A stretch of DNA of 38,594 bases from Cyanobacteria bacterium SIG31 (GTDB lineage Bacteria > Cyanobacteriota > Vampirovibrionia > Gastranaerophilales > Gastranaerophilaceae). The notes below the pieces were generated by a model. The model was not told the origin of the DNA and made no database searches. It was given only the letters and a program-made list of their open reading frames with translations. This document shows, piece after piece, positions 31,630-38,594 of this stretch. Positions within the stretch are counted from its first letter, which is position 1. Every line of letters starts with the position of its first letter. The stretch lies in the NCBI GenBank assembly GCA_015152465.1, contig SUTX01000020.1, positions 1-38,594 on the forward strand, given 5' to 3'. The translations under genes and the position numbers were made by a program.

Positions 31630-32367
31630 CTAAAACCCTAGCGTCATCTTGTTTGTAAGCATAGCCTGAATAATTTGAGGGTTCAACGATGAATTCCCCA
31701 ACATATTCAATAATGAATCTTGTTGACCATTACTAGTCAAAAGTGAGATCTCATTTATATTATTTGTATAATTTGACAAACCTGCATTTTGAAGCGTTCT
31801 CAAAGCAGCTACAATATCATCATTTGTAGGCTTTATAGTATCATTCATCGATGAAAAATCTTTATATTCTTTAAATTTTTGAGGTTCAATCTCTCCAGAG
31901 CGATTAATCTCACGCATCAAATTTTCAATTCTTAAACGTTCAAAATCCCCTTTTACCTCATCACTTAATTTTGAACCTTTTTGGCTTTGTATAAATGCAT
32001 CTACCGGTGAATCGAACATTGCATCTTCACATTTATTTGGTGACTCAATACAAGTTTTCCCCTTTGTTGCATAACGATTTAAATTACTATATTTAGGTGA
32101 TAAAAGAATAGCTTTTTCATAATTAGCTAAAGCTTCATCTTTCTTTCCCACTTGAACTGATGAAATAGCCAAATAATAATAAGCTAAAGCATTAGCAGAG
32201 TCTTTTTTTATAGCTTCATTCAAAGTTGTGTAGCATTCTGAATAGTTACCAGCTTTGTACATTTTTATAGCTTTTGTTAAATCAGAACTAGTTTCCTTTG
32301 CTTGCATATTACAGAACAAGCCTGATATAACCAACATACTTAAAACTAATAAAAGCTTCTTTTTCAT
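31630..32367 (-). CDS. Periplasmic TPR protein
   Basis: A 245-residue protein with a signal peptide (1-22, GLFCNMQAKE; the Cys could also mark a lipobox, SGLFC). Tetratricopeptide repeats cover about residues 30-100: AIKMYKAGNYSECYTTLNEAIKKDSANALAYYYLAISSVQVGKKDEALANYEKAILLSP. The rest is polar and helical. AGAAGG lies upstream of the ATG. It is the first gene of the fliW-csrA cluster, 3 bp before fliW, so it may be involved in surface assembly or export. The function is unknown. Confidence 0.8.
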   Translation of the reverse strand: MKKKLLLVLSMLVISGLFCNMQAKETSSDLTKAIKMYKAGNYSECYTTLNEAIKKDSANALAYYYLAISSVQVGKKDEALANYEKAILLSPKYSNLNRYATKGKTCIESPNKCEDAMFDSPVDAFIQSQKGSKLSDEVKGDFERLRIENLMREINRSGEIEPQKFKEYKDFSSMNDTIKPTNDDIVAALRTLQNAGLSNYTNNINEISLLTSNGQQDSLLNMLGNSSLNPQIIQAMLTNKMTLGF

Positions 32368-32459
32368 ATAAAACCTTCTTATTTATAACATCTCTAACTA
32401 TAATATACACCAGAGTCACGAACTCTGAATACATCATATAACCGAATTATACTATATTT

Positions 32460-33413
32460 TTATACGGATAACAAGCTTGGTGTCAACAAATAATCACATA
32501 ACTCTCTATGTAAATGTACATTATAGAGATTATTTATCTCTTTAATAAAATAACAAGGGCTAGTTACATTTACTTCAATAATTTTCTGATTAATAACATC
32601 TAGACCAGCCATCTCTATTCCCATATCACAAAGCTTCTGTGCAATAGGTTCAAAAAAGTTTAGTTGTTCCCTTGTAAGTTCAGACATAACTAAAAAATCA
32701 TCATTATGGGTATTAAACTTAAAATCATCTTTTGTAGGAAGTTTTTTTATTGAATATGGTAAAATCTTATTCCCCAATGTTAAAACTCTTATATCCCCGT
32801 TTTTAACTTCAGGTATAAACTCTTGCACCATTATTAAAGTTGCTTGGTTATTTGTCAAAGTATTAATTATTGTCCTTGTATTAGGGTCTCCGTCATAAAG
32901 GAACATAACTCCAGAGCCAAAACAACGATTAAGTGGCTTTAAAACGATCTGCTTCTTAGCTTTTAAAAAGGCTTCAATTTCATCAATTGAAGACGACACT
33001 AGTGTATCAGTCATAAATTCGCTAAATAATACACTGTGCAACTTTTCATTAAAATCCCTTATTGCTTTAGGTGAATTTATAACTTTAGTGTTAACAAAAT
33101 CAAAAATATATGTTGCGTTAATATAGTCAATGTCAACTGGTGGATCAGGTCTAAACATAACCAAATCAAAAGAATTAATATTTTCATCAATCAATTTTTC
33201 TTTATTATAAAAAATATCACCATTCTCAACAAAAGTACCATAACACTTTGCAAATGGAACTTTATTTTTTAGTGATAAGTTTGAAGAAATAGTGATGAAA
33301 ACTTCATGCCCTCTATCTAAAAACTCTTTGATTAACCAAAAATTTGTCACCAAATTATTAAATTCAAAATATTTAAGCTCCACTTTATCAATAATAAATA
33401 AAATTTTTTGCAT
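32460..33413 (-). CDS. gshB: Glutathione synthetase GshB-type ATP-grasp ligase
   Basis: A 317-residue protein matching prokaryotic glutathione synthetase end to end: VMFRPDPPVDIDYINATYIFD (family: RKDPPFDMEYIYATYLLE) near residue 83, INSPKAIRDFNEKLHSVLF near 110, IVLKPLNRCFGSGVMFL near 149, MVQEFIPEVKNGDIRVL near 193, and GLDVINQKIIEVNVTSP near 278. It would join gamma-glutamylcysteine and glycine using ATP. The glycine-rich loop reads NRCFGSGV instead of the usual DGMGGA form, and no gshA is nearby, so a related peptide ligase is possible. The ATG at 33413 has AGGAG upstream. Confidence 0.85.
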   Translation of the reverse strand: MQKILFIIDKVELKYFEFNNLVTNFWLIKEFLDRGHEVFITISSNLSLKNKVPFAKCYGTFVENGDIFYNKEKLIDENINSFDLVMFRPDPPVDIDYINATYIFDFVNTKVINSPKAIRDFNEKLHSVLFSEFMTDTLVSSSIDEIEAFLKAKKQIVLKPLNRCFGSGVMFLYDGDPNTRTIINTLTNNQATLIMVQEFIPEVKNGDIRVLTLGNKILPYSIKKLPTKDDFKFNTHNDDFLVMSELTREQLNFFEPIAQKLCDMGIEMAGLDVINQKIIEVNVTSPCYFIKEINNLYNVHLHRELCDYLLTPSLLSV

Positions 33414-33488
33414 AAAAACTCCTAACAAGCAAATGTTAACACTAATAATAGAAAACTACAAGTACAAATGACCGAGCAAAGATAACTA

Positions 33489-34136
33489 TTATTCTTCTTG
33501 TTTGAGCATAACGACAGCAGTGTTAAGTTCGTCTAGTAAATACTGCAATTGTTGATTTATATTTTCAGGGTTATATACTGATCCAGTAGATTGATACGCC
33601 AAATATCGTTGATAAGTAATAGCTTCTTTCCTTAATTGAGATAATGATTTTACATATCCATTTATTTCCATTAACTTTTTAAAGGATTCGTAATAGCTCT
33701 CAGGCTGTCCATCATATTTTCTTTGCAAATGATCAAGATTCATGCTCAAAACATTCGCTCTTGTAACAAAAAGTTGTACATTTCCCTCTTCTTCAATACA
33801 ATCAGCAAGCTTTTCAATTATTGGTATCAACTCATTTATATCAACAACATACTTAGATGTTTTGTCTTTTTTTGTAATTATATCAATAAAAGCTGGATTA
33901 TCTCTTGGCACAGGTTTTAAATCTGACGGGTCATCAAAACCTTTTTGAGATTCAAAAATAGGCGTTGATACTTTTTGCTCTTTCTTTTGATGGTTTTTTT
34001 TCAAATCTGGTAAAGTACCGGCATACCCCTTACCTTGCAATTCAGCCTCTAACGCCTTGTCTTTTTTATCCCAAAACCAAGCTTGGGATGGTAATGTTAT
34101 ATTCAAAAGTATAATAATTGCTAATAGCTTTCTCAT
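33489..34136 (-). CDS. Hypothetical secreted protein
   Basis: A 215-residue protein with a signal peptide (MRKLLAIIILLNITLPSQAWF, cleavage after Ala at about residue 19). A Lys- and Asp-rich, probably disordered stretch follows (about 25-95). A helical C-terminal half (ELIPIIEKLADCIEEEGNVQLFVTRANVLSMNLDHLQRKYD ...) contains one cysteine. I do not recognise a family. It is divergent from the trpR-like gene, with a 93-bp shared intergenic region. It is transcribed towards gshB but separated from it by about 75 bp. Confidence 0.72.
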   Translation of the reverse strand: MRKLLAIIILLNITLPSQAWFWDKKDKALEAELQGKGYAGTLPDLKKNHQKKEQKVSTPIFESQKGFDDPSDLKPVPRDNPAFIDIITKKDKTSKYVVDINELIPIIEKLADCIEEEGNVQLFVTRANVLSMNLDHLQRKYDGQPESYYESFKKLMEINGYVKSLSQLRKEAITYQRYLAYQSTGSVYNPENINQQLQYLLDELNTAVVMLKQEE

Positions 34137-34175
34137 ATATATATTATATTTATTTATAGATAAAAAGCAAAATTG

Positions 34176-34222
34176 TTGACAAAATTAATTCATGCGTTAC
34201 AATGTTTCTACAGATAGAAACA
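34176..34222 (+). promoter_or_regulatory. trpR-trpB promoter with palindromic operator
   Basis: TTGACA (34176-34181), a 16-bp spacer and TACAAT (34198-34203), a strong sigma-70-type promoter. TGTTTCT (34203-34209), ACAGAT, AGAAACA (34216-34222) is a perfect inverted repeat over the expected start site. That is where a repressor would block transcription, and TrpR-like autoregulation is the natural proposal. Confidence 0.7.
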
Positions 34223-34229
34223 AGATAAT

Positions 34230-34508
34230 ATGAAAAACATTCAAGAAATATCCAAACTGATTAAGAATTTACACAGCGAAGCCGAGATTGAAAATTTTTT
34301 TAAAGAGCTTTTAACAAAATCCGAAATAGAGACTTTGTCGAAACGATGGCGAATCTTAAAACTTCTTGAGCAAGGTAAGACCCAAAGAGATATCGCTAAA
34401 GAATTGCAAGTAAGCTTATGTAAAGTTACAAGAGGCTCAAAAATATTAAGAGATAAAAACTCTATACTTGCTAAAATTTTGATAAAGGAGAACAATAATG
34501 CAAAATAA
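34230..34508 (+). CDS. trpR: TrpR/YerC-type repressor
   Basis: A 92-residue helical protein of the Trp repressor family. The core is [50 protein letters not shown]: helix-turn-helix with the TRGS signature after the recognition helix. TrpR proteins bind tryptophan and then DNA; YerC-type relatives lack a known ligand, and the ligand cannot be decided from the sequence alone. The close link to trpB argues for tryptophan. There is no Shine-Dalgarno before the ATG. The last 11 bases overlap the start of trpB, so the two are translationally coupled. A palindrome in the promoter suggests autoregulation. Confidence 0.82.
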   Translation: MKNIQEISKLIKNLHSEAEIENFFKELLTKSEIETLSKRWRILKLLEQGKTQRDIAKELQVSLCKVTRGSKILRDKNSILAKILIKENNNAK

Positions 34509-35697
34509 CAAATATGAAATAAATAACGATGGTTTTTACGGAAACTTTGGTGGACAAATACTTTCTGAAGATTTAAAAAAAGAGTATTCTAAAATCGCAG
34601 AAGAATTTTTAAAAATTAAAGACAAACCTGAGTTTATAGCTGAATTAGATGAATTACTAAAAACATTTGCAGGACGTCCAAGTCCTGTATATTACGCTCG
34701 GAATTTATCTAAAAAATATGGAGCTGAAATATATATTAAACGTGAAGACTTAAACCATACTGGCTCACATAAAATTAATCACAGCTTAGGAGAAGCTTTA
34801 TTAGCAAAGAAAATGGGCAAGACCAAGTTAATTGCTGAAACAGGAGCTGGACAACACGGTGTCGCAATAGCTACAGCATCAGCTTTAGTCGGGATTGATT
34901 GTGACGTTTACATGGGCGAAGTTGATATGATAAAAGAAAGTCCAAATGTTTCAAGAATGAAAATGCTAGGAGCAAATGTAATTCCTGTAACTAAAGGGAC
35001 TAAAACTCTTAAAGAAGCTGTTGATGCGTCTTTCGAAGCTTACTGTAAAGAATTTAAGACTGCAATGTACGCAATTGGCTCTGTAGTCGGACCACACCCA
35101 TTTCCAATGATTGTTGAGCATTTCCAATCAGTAATTGGTAGAGAAGCTCGTGGGCAAATGCTTGATATGATAGGCGAATTACCCGATTATGTTGTAGCTT
35201 GTGTCGGCGGTGGTTCAAACTCTATTGGAATTTTTAATGGATTTTTAAATGATGAAACTGTAAATCTAATCGGAGTCGAGCCTTTGGGCAAAGGCGAAAA
35301 ACTAGGTGACAACGCTGCAAGTATTAACTTTGGTAGAGTTGGTGAACTACACGGTTTCAAATCAATGTTTTTACAAGATGAAAAAGGTAATGTAGCTGAT
35401 GCCTACTCTGTAGCTAGTGGTTTGGATTATCCAGGGGTTGGACCTAAACACGCCCATTTAAACGAAATCGGCAGAGCTAAATACGTTACAATTAATGATG
35501 AAGAAGCTATTGATGCATTTTTCGAACTTTCAAAAACAGAAGGCATTATCCCCGCATTAGAAAGCGCTCACGCTGTTGCCTACGGTATTAAATTAGCTAA
35601 AGAACTACCTAAAAAGACAAAAATTTTGATAAACCTTTCTGGACGTGGAGATAAAGACCTAGACTTTATTTTAAAAAAGATTGGTAAAAAATATTAA
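34498..35697 (+). CDS. trpB: Tryptophan synthase beta subunit (stand-alone TrpB)
   Basis: A 399-residue PLP enzyme that condenses indole with serine to tryptophan. [38 protein letters not shown] carries the PLP lysine Lys92. [13 protein letters not shown] carries the catalytic Glu114. VGGGSNSIG and the [11 protein letters not shown] segment are typical. Differences from canonical TrpB1 include HSLGEALL after HKIN and GVGPKHA where most have SVGPEHA. No trpA or other trp gene follows; a terminator comes right after the stop. AAAGGAG precedes the ATG. The unit suggests salvage of environmental indole rather than full biosynthesis. Confidence 0.93.
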   Translation: MQNNKYEINNDGFYGNFGGQILSEDLKKEYSKIAEEFLKIKDKPEFIAELDELLKTFAGRPSPVYYARNLSKKYGAEIYIKREDLNHTGSHKINHSLGEALLAKKMGKTKLIAETGAGQHGVAIATASALVGIDCDVYMGEVDMIKESPNVSRMKMLGANVIPVTKGTKTLKEAVDASFEAYCKEFKTAMYAIGSVVGPHPFPMIVEHFQSVIGREARGQMLDMIGELPDYVVACVGGGSNSIGIFNGFLNDETVNLIGVEPLGKGEKLGDNAASINFGRVGELHGFKSMFLQDEKGNVADAYSVASGLDYPGVGPKHAHLNEIGRAKYVTINDEEAIDAFFELSKTEGIIPALESAHAVAYGIKLAKELPKKTKILINLSGRGDKDLDFILKKIGKKY

Positions 35698-35698
35698 C

Positions 35699-35732
35699 AA
35701 CAAAAAAGTCGGGAATACCCGACTTTTTTGTT
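35699..35732. terminator. Bidirectional terminator after trpB
   Basis: A perfect 15-bp stem (35699-35713 with 35718-35732; core AAGTCGGG/CCCGACTT) with a 4-nt loop and flanking A/T-runs. It serves trpB and the convergent rubrerythrin gene. Confidence 0.93.
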
Positions 35733-35752
35733 ATTAATACAATTACGTATTA

Positions 35753-36292
35753 CTAATAATTTCTAGGTTTTTCAAAGAAATAGCTTTTTGGATGAGCACA
35801 TACAGGACAAACTTCTACAGCATCTTTTCCTGTATATGCAAAACCGCAATTACCACATTCCCAAGTAATAGCAGGATCTTTTGAGAACACTGTACCATCT
35901 TTAATATTAGCTAAAAGTTTTCTATATCTATCTTCGTGATCTTTTTCAATTTTTGCAACATTTTCAAAAAGAAGAGCTATATCATTAAAACCTTCTTCTC
36001 TAGCATCTTTTGCAAAATTTGCATACATTTCAACCCACTCATAGTTTTCACCATTAGCAGCATCTTCAAGGTTTGTTAATGTATCAGCTACTTTTCCTCC
36101 ATGAAGAAGTTTGAACCAGATTTTTGCGTGTTCTTTTTCATTATTAGCTGTTTCTTCAAAAATTCTACTTATTTGAACATAGCCGTCTTTTTTTGCTTGT
36201 ACTGCATAATAAGTATACTTGTTTCTTGCTTGTGATTCTCCTGCAAAAGCTTCCATTAAATTTTTTTCAGTTTTACTTCCTTTTAATTCCAT
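35753..36292 (-). CDS. Rubrerythrin
   Basis: A 179-residue diiron/rubredoxin protein. The ferritin-like domain (1-135) has [31 protein letters not shown] and [14 protein letters not shown], with the E-x-x-H iron ligands. The C-terminal rubredoxin-like domain has Cys146, Cys149, Cys162 and Cys165 (two CxxC pairs separated by 12 residues). It reduces hydrogen peroxide in anaerobes. GAAAGGAG lies 10-11 nt before the ATG. The presence of rubrerythrin points to an anaerobic lifestyle. The gene converges with trpB at a shared terminator and is divergent from rarA. Confidence 0.96.
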   Translation of the reverse strand: MELKGSKTEKNLMEAFAGESQARNKYTYYAVQAKKDGYVQISRIFEETANNEKEHAKIWFKLLHGGKVADTLTNLEDAANGENYEWVEMYANFAKDAREEGFNDIALLFENVAKIEKDHEDRYRKLLANIKDGTVFSKDPAITWECGNCGFAYTGKDAVEVCPVCAHPKSYFFEKPRNY

Positions 36293-36358
36293 AGTATAAA
36301 AACTCCTTTCTCTTTCCTTATATTACCACAATTTAAAGCTTTATGTTAATATAAAAAT

Positions 36359-37585
36359 ATGGATTTATTTACACAATTAGAGGATATGAATAAACAAGTA
36401 CCGTTAGCTGAATTGATGCGTCCTAAAACTTTGGAAGAATTTTTAGGACAGTCCAATGTTGTCGCACCAAATTCACCACTCCTAAATCTTCTAAAAACTC
36501 AAAGGCTTTTTTCTTTGATTTTTTGGGGAACACCAGGTTGCGGTAAAACAACTCTTGCGAGACTTATTGCAACCCAAGTAAATGCTCAATTCATAGAGCT
36601 TTCTGCAGTTTCTTCTGGAATAAAAGAAATTAAAGAAACTGTTGAAAAAGCTCGTGAAGCATTAAGAGCAGGACAAAAAACAATTTTATTCATAGATGAG
36701 ATTCATCGATATTCAAAAACACAACAAGATGCCCTACTTCCGCATCTTGAAAATGGAACACTTTTTCTAATTGGTTCAACTACAGAAAATCCGTCATTTC
36801 AAGTAGTGCCAGCTCTTATTTCTAGAGTTCAAATTATAAGACTCAATCCAATTAATGATATAAGTATGGCTAAAATCATTAATAAGGGGTTTGAATACTT
36901 AGAAAAAAACTATCAGCCAATACAATACGAAGAAGATGTTATTAAATTTATAGTAAATAATGCACGAGGAGACGCACGTTGCGCTTTAAACCTTGTTGAA
37001 AATGCGTATTTTGCAAGCAATTTTACAGGCGATTCTAGACTTTTATCAATCGAAATTTTAGAAAGCATTACTCAAAGAAGAAATACAAGGTACTCAATCC
37101 AAGAGCATTATGACTGTGCTTCTGCGTTCCAAAAAAGCTTGAGAGGGTCTGATGCAGATGCAGCTATTTATTATTTAGCTAAAATGATTGCTGCCGGCGA
37201 AGATCCAAGATTTATAGCAAGACGACTTATCGTATGTGCAGCAGAAGATGTCGGAATTGCAGATCCTAACGCAATGAACATAGCTGTTAATGCATATAAA
37301 GCAGTTGAGCTTATAGGACTTCCAGAGGGAAGAATTCCATTAGCAAATGCCGTAGTATATGTAGCAAATGCTCCTAAATCAAACAAAGCTTGCATTGCAA
37401 TAGACTCAGCTCTAGCTGATATTGAATCTGGTTTAGATTACCCACCTCCAATGCATCTAAGGGATGCTCATTATTCTGATGCTAAAAAATACGGATTTGG
37501 AGTTGGTTATAAATACTCTCACGATCATCCTGATGAATACCAACAATTTATGCCAGACGAATTAAAAAATAGAAAATACATTTAA
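36359..37585 (+). CDS. rarA: Replication-associated recombination protein RarA (MgsA)
   Basis: A 408-residue AAA+ ATPase. LAELMRPKTLEEFLGQSNVV, Walker A GTPGCGKTT (57-65), Walker B LFIDEIHR (110-117), sensor 1 region IGSTTENPSF and the C-terminal SLRGSDADAAIYYLAKMIAAGEDPRFIARRL are RarA/WRNIP1 hallmarks. It acts at stalled replication forks and binds single-stranded DNA-binding protein. Length is slightly short of the usual 430-450 but all domains are present. No Shine-Dalgarno is evident. An AT-rich stretch upstream has only weak promoter similarity. It converges with the solo HTH gene, 2 bp away. Confidence 0.95.
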   Translation: MDLFTQLEDMNKQVPLAELMRPKTLEEFLGQSNVVAPNSPLLNLLKTQRLFSLIFWGTPGCGKTTLARLIATQVNAQFIELSAVSSGIKEIKETVEKAREALRAGQKTILFIDEIHRYSKTQQDALLPHLENGTLFLIGSTTENPSFQVVPALISRVQIIRLNPINDISMAKIINKGFEYLEKNYQPIQYEEDVIKFIVNNARGDARCALNLVENAYFASNFTGDSRLLSIEILESITQRRNTRYSIQEHYDCASAFQKSLRGSDADAAIYYLAKMIAAGEDPRFIARRLIVCAAEDVGIADPNAMNIAVNAYKAVELIGLPEGRIPLANAVVYVANAPKSNKACIAIDSALADIESGLDYPPPMHLRDAHYSDAKKYGFGVGYKYSHDHPDEYQQFMPDELKNRKYI

Positions 37586-37587
37586 AA

Positions 37588-37794
37588 TCACTTAATTATT
37601 CCATTTTTAAATGCATAAACTATCAATTGTACCCTATTGTGGACATCAGTTTTTAAAAACAGTTTTTCAATATGAGCTTTAACAGTATGTACTGATATAA
37701 ACAATCTTTTAGCAATTTCCTTATTACTTAATCCTGCATAAATACAATGTAATATATCTTTTTCCCTATCTGTAAAAATTGTTTTAGTATACAT
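37588..37794 (-). CDS. Solo LuxR/GerE-type DNA-binding protein
   Basis: A 68-residue protein that is just a GerE/LuxR helix-turn-helix: FTDREKDILHCIYAGLSNKEIAKRLFISVHTVKAHIEKLFLKTDVHNRVQLIVYAFKNGIIK. No receiver or sensor domain is attached, so it resembles small solo regulators. I chose the ATG at 37794, preceded by AAAGGAAAGGT; an ATG at 37824 adds only ten residues and is less likely. The target genes are unknown. The neighbours, rarA and a DUF378 gene, do not indicate one. Confidence 0.85.
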   Translation of the reverse strand: MYTKTIFTDREKDILHCIYAGLSNKEIAKRLFISVHTVKAHIEKLFLKTDVHNRVQLIVYAFKNGIIK

Positions 37795-37979
37795 ACCTTT
37801 CCTTTCCCCATGTATTCTAATCATATACCCAAAACAGAAAAACTTGTTAATATATTTTCCAATTTACAAAATTTTACAAAAATTTTAGCATGGAAAATAA
37901 GTAAAAATATCTAGTACGTTATACCAATTAAATTGTATAAAGCTGGGTAATAATAAAAATGTTAGAAAGGAGGCTTGAT

Positions 37980-38219
37980 ATGAACATCCTCAGATACACT
38001 GCTTATATTTTAACACTTATCGGGGCTTTAAACTGGGGGCTTGTCGGATTATTCGGCTTTGACTTAATTGCTGCGATATTTGGAGAAATGACACTAATGA
38101 GCAGAATACTTTACACAACTGTAGGTATTAGTGCAATAGTAACTGCCCTAACAGTACATCATTGCGACACATTCCAAACCCGAGAATGCGACGAATACGG
38201 TAACTGCAGAATACAGTAA
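37980..38219 (+). CDS. DUF378 small membrane protein
   Basis: A 79-residue protein. MNILRYTAYILTLIGALNWGLVGLFGFDLIAAIFG is the DUF378 signature (NWGLVGLFGFDLV), with two transmembrane helices (about residues 6-35 and 41-62). An unusual cysteine-bearing hydrophilic tail follows (HHCDTFQTRECDEYGNCRIQ), with three cysteines that could bind metal or form disulfides. An AAAGGAGG ribosome binding site lies 7 nt before the ATG at 37980; the in-frame ATG at 37959 is upstream of it and rejected. The function is unknown. Confidence 0.87.
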   Translation: MNILRYTAYILTLIGALNWGLVGLFGFDLIAAIFGEMTLMSRILYTTVGISAIVTALTVHHCDTFQTRECDEYGNCRIQ

Positions 38220-38228
38220 TGAAAAAGT

Positions 38229-38272
38229 TAATAAAAAACAGATTGGATAATTATCCAATCTGTTTTTTATTA
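38229..38272. terminator. Perfect palindrome, bidirectional terminator
   Basis: A perfect palindrome centred between 38250 and 38251. Its 18-20 bp arms have the core CAGATTGGATAA/TTATCCAATCTG and flanking A/T-runs. It terminates the DUF378 gene and may also shield it from the rRNA side. Confidence 0.9.
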
Positions 38273-38284
38273 TAATAAATGTTG

Positions 38285-38407
38285 TTATTTACCTGATGCT
38301 TTCAAACCATCTTTGTCAATTACATGGACTTCAGATTTTGCATTTTTTACAGCATCAGCTATATTTTCTATTAAGCTAATAGGAAATTTCGTGAGGCAAA
38401 GCCGAAC
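38285..38407 (-). pseudogene. Possible 3' gene remnant
   Basis: An open frame of 40 codons on the minus strand reads ...PISLIENIADAVKNAKSEVHVIDKDGLKASGK then stop. The composition is protein-like, but I see no start codon and a stop lies at the upstream edge (38408-38410). It may be the tail of a lost gene. I cannot name the parent. Confidence is low because 40 codons can be open by chance. Confidence 0.3.
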
Positions 38408-38444
38408 TTAATAATTTTCCACTTTACATTTTCAATTTTCCATA

Positions 38445-38484
38445 AAAAAAGAGGAATTAATTATCCAATTAATTCCTCTTTTTT
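38445..38484. terminator. rRNA operon terminator
   Basis: A perfect 18-bp stem (38445-38462 with 38467-38484; core GAGGAATTAATT) with a 4-nt loop. Read on the minus strand it ends in a T-run, about 10 bp past the 3' end of 5S rRNA. Confidence 0.93.
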
Positions 38485-38493
38485 CTTAAATTA

Positions 38494-38594
38494 GATGCTG
38501 GCAACGAGCTATCTTTCCAGGCGGTGGCCCGCCAAGTATTTTCGCCTCTGTAAGTCTTTACGACCGTGTTCGGGATGGGAACGGGTGGGATCCT
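38494..38594 (-). rRNA. rrf: 5S ribosomal RNA, 3' part (cut by window edge)
   Basis: Read on the minus strand the sequence contains CCCATCCCGAACACGG, the conserved loop B/C region of 5S rRNA, and ends ATAGCTCGTTGCCAGC. This resembles the cyanobacterial 3' end (ATAGCTCGACGCCAGG). About 100 of the expected 115-120 nt are visible; the 5' strand of the terminal stem lies beyond 38594. A 23S rRNA gene would be expected further right. The exact 3' end is uncertain by a few bases. Confidence 0.93.

Noticed and set aside
26408..35697. trpS and trpB as one regulon
   Set aside because: I found no TGTTTCT-AGAAACA palindrome before trpS; proximity alone is not enough.
36323..36351. rarA promoter with leaderless geometry (TTACCA-17-TTAATA-7-ATG)
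   Set aside because: The spacing matches the other cases but the -10 box TTAATA is too poor to count as support.
1..38594. CRISPR array, prophage, insertion sequence or toxin-antitoxin pair
   Set aside because: No regularly spaced repeats, transposase, integrase, phage structural genes or recognisable toxin-antitoxin genes were seen on either strand.

Overview
The window is AT-rich chromosomal DNA from a Gram-negative bacterium, probably a gut Melainabacteria / Gastranaerophilales-type lineage (non-photosynthetic relatives of Cyanobacteria). This placement is an inference. It rests on lipid A genes (lpxI-lpxB), a lipoprotein-type transporter and secreted proteins with signal peptides. It also rests on paralogous proteins starting MGMAASQAR, csrA-fliW, a rubrerythrin, and a cyanobacteria-like 3' end of 5S rRNA. 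I see no phage, insertion sequence, CRISPR array or tRNA. Layout. Positions 1-43 hold the start of an MGMAASQAR-family gene (minus strand). An oligopeptide ABC uptake operon without its ATPases follows (187-4066), then a small coiled-coil gene and an orphan C-terminal transketolase half overlapping ftsE-ftsX, an HDOD protein, a pseudo-receiver/degenerate GGDEF protein and an isochorismatase-like hydrolase (to 9552). A small coiled-coil gene (9647) converges on a long minus-strand run: DUF475 membrane protein, CCA-adding enzyme, glycosyltransferase, orphan DNA methyltransferase, DUF167 protein, RWYD-repeat protein and antiporter (15912 down to 10083). Then come a secreted glycine-zipper protein and two convergent unknown genes (16036-17608). 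A repeat-rich gap follows, then a homocitrate/isopropylmalate synthase-like gene and an alanine-type Na+ symporter (18229-21075). A second repeat gap leads to the complete MGMAASQAR gene (21344-22738). Lipid A genes lpxI and lpxB come next, with a secreted GH13-like protein, trpS (with an iron-sulfur cysteine signature) and a YkuD-like secreted protein (to 27971). After der comes a minus-strand cluster: TPR lipoprotein/periplasmic protein, fliW, long-tailed csrA, TPR protein and coiled-coil protein. Then come gshB, a secreted protein, a trpR-like/trpB operon, rubrerythrin, rarA, a solo LuxR-type HTH, DUF378, and the 3' part of a 5S rRNA gene at the right edge. The most notable points are these. 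(1) There are three copies of an apparently uncharacterised ~150 bp repeat with conserved ends and variable self-complementary GC-rich cores; inverted copies bracket the synthase-symporter gene pair. (2) Two coiled-coil protein families with a shared C-terminal tail sit in a window that also encodes CsrA-FliW, suggesting an uncharacterised exported fibre or flagellin-like system. (3) A trpR-trpB unit has its own palindromic operator and no trpA, as in indole-salvage operons. (4) A recurrent -10 box lies exactly 7 nt before ATG, implying leaderless mRNAs. (5) A palindrome TTGTWACAA recurs upstream of several genes.
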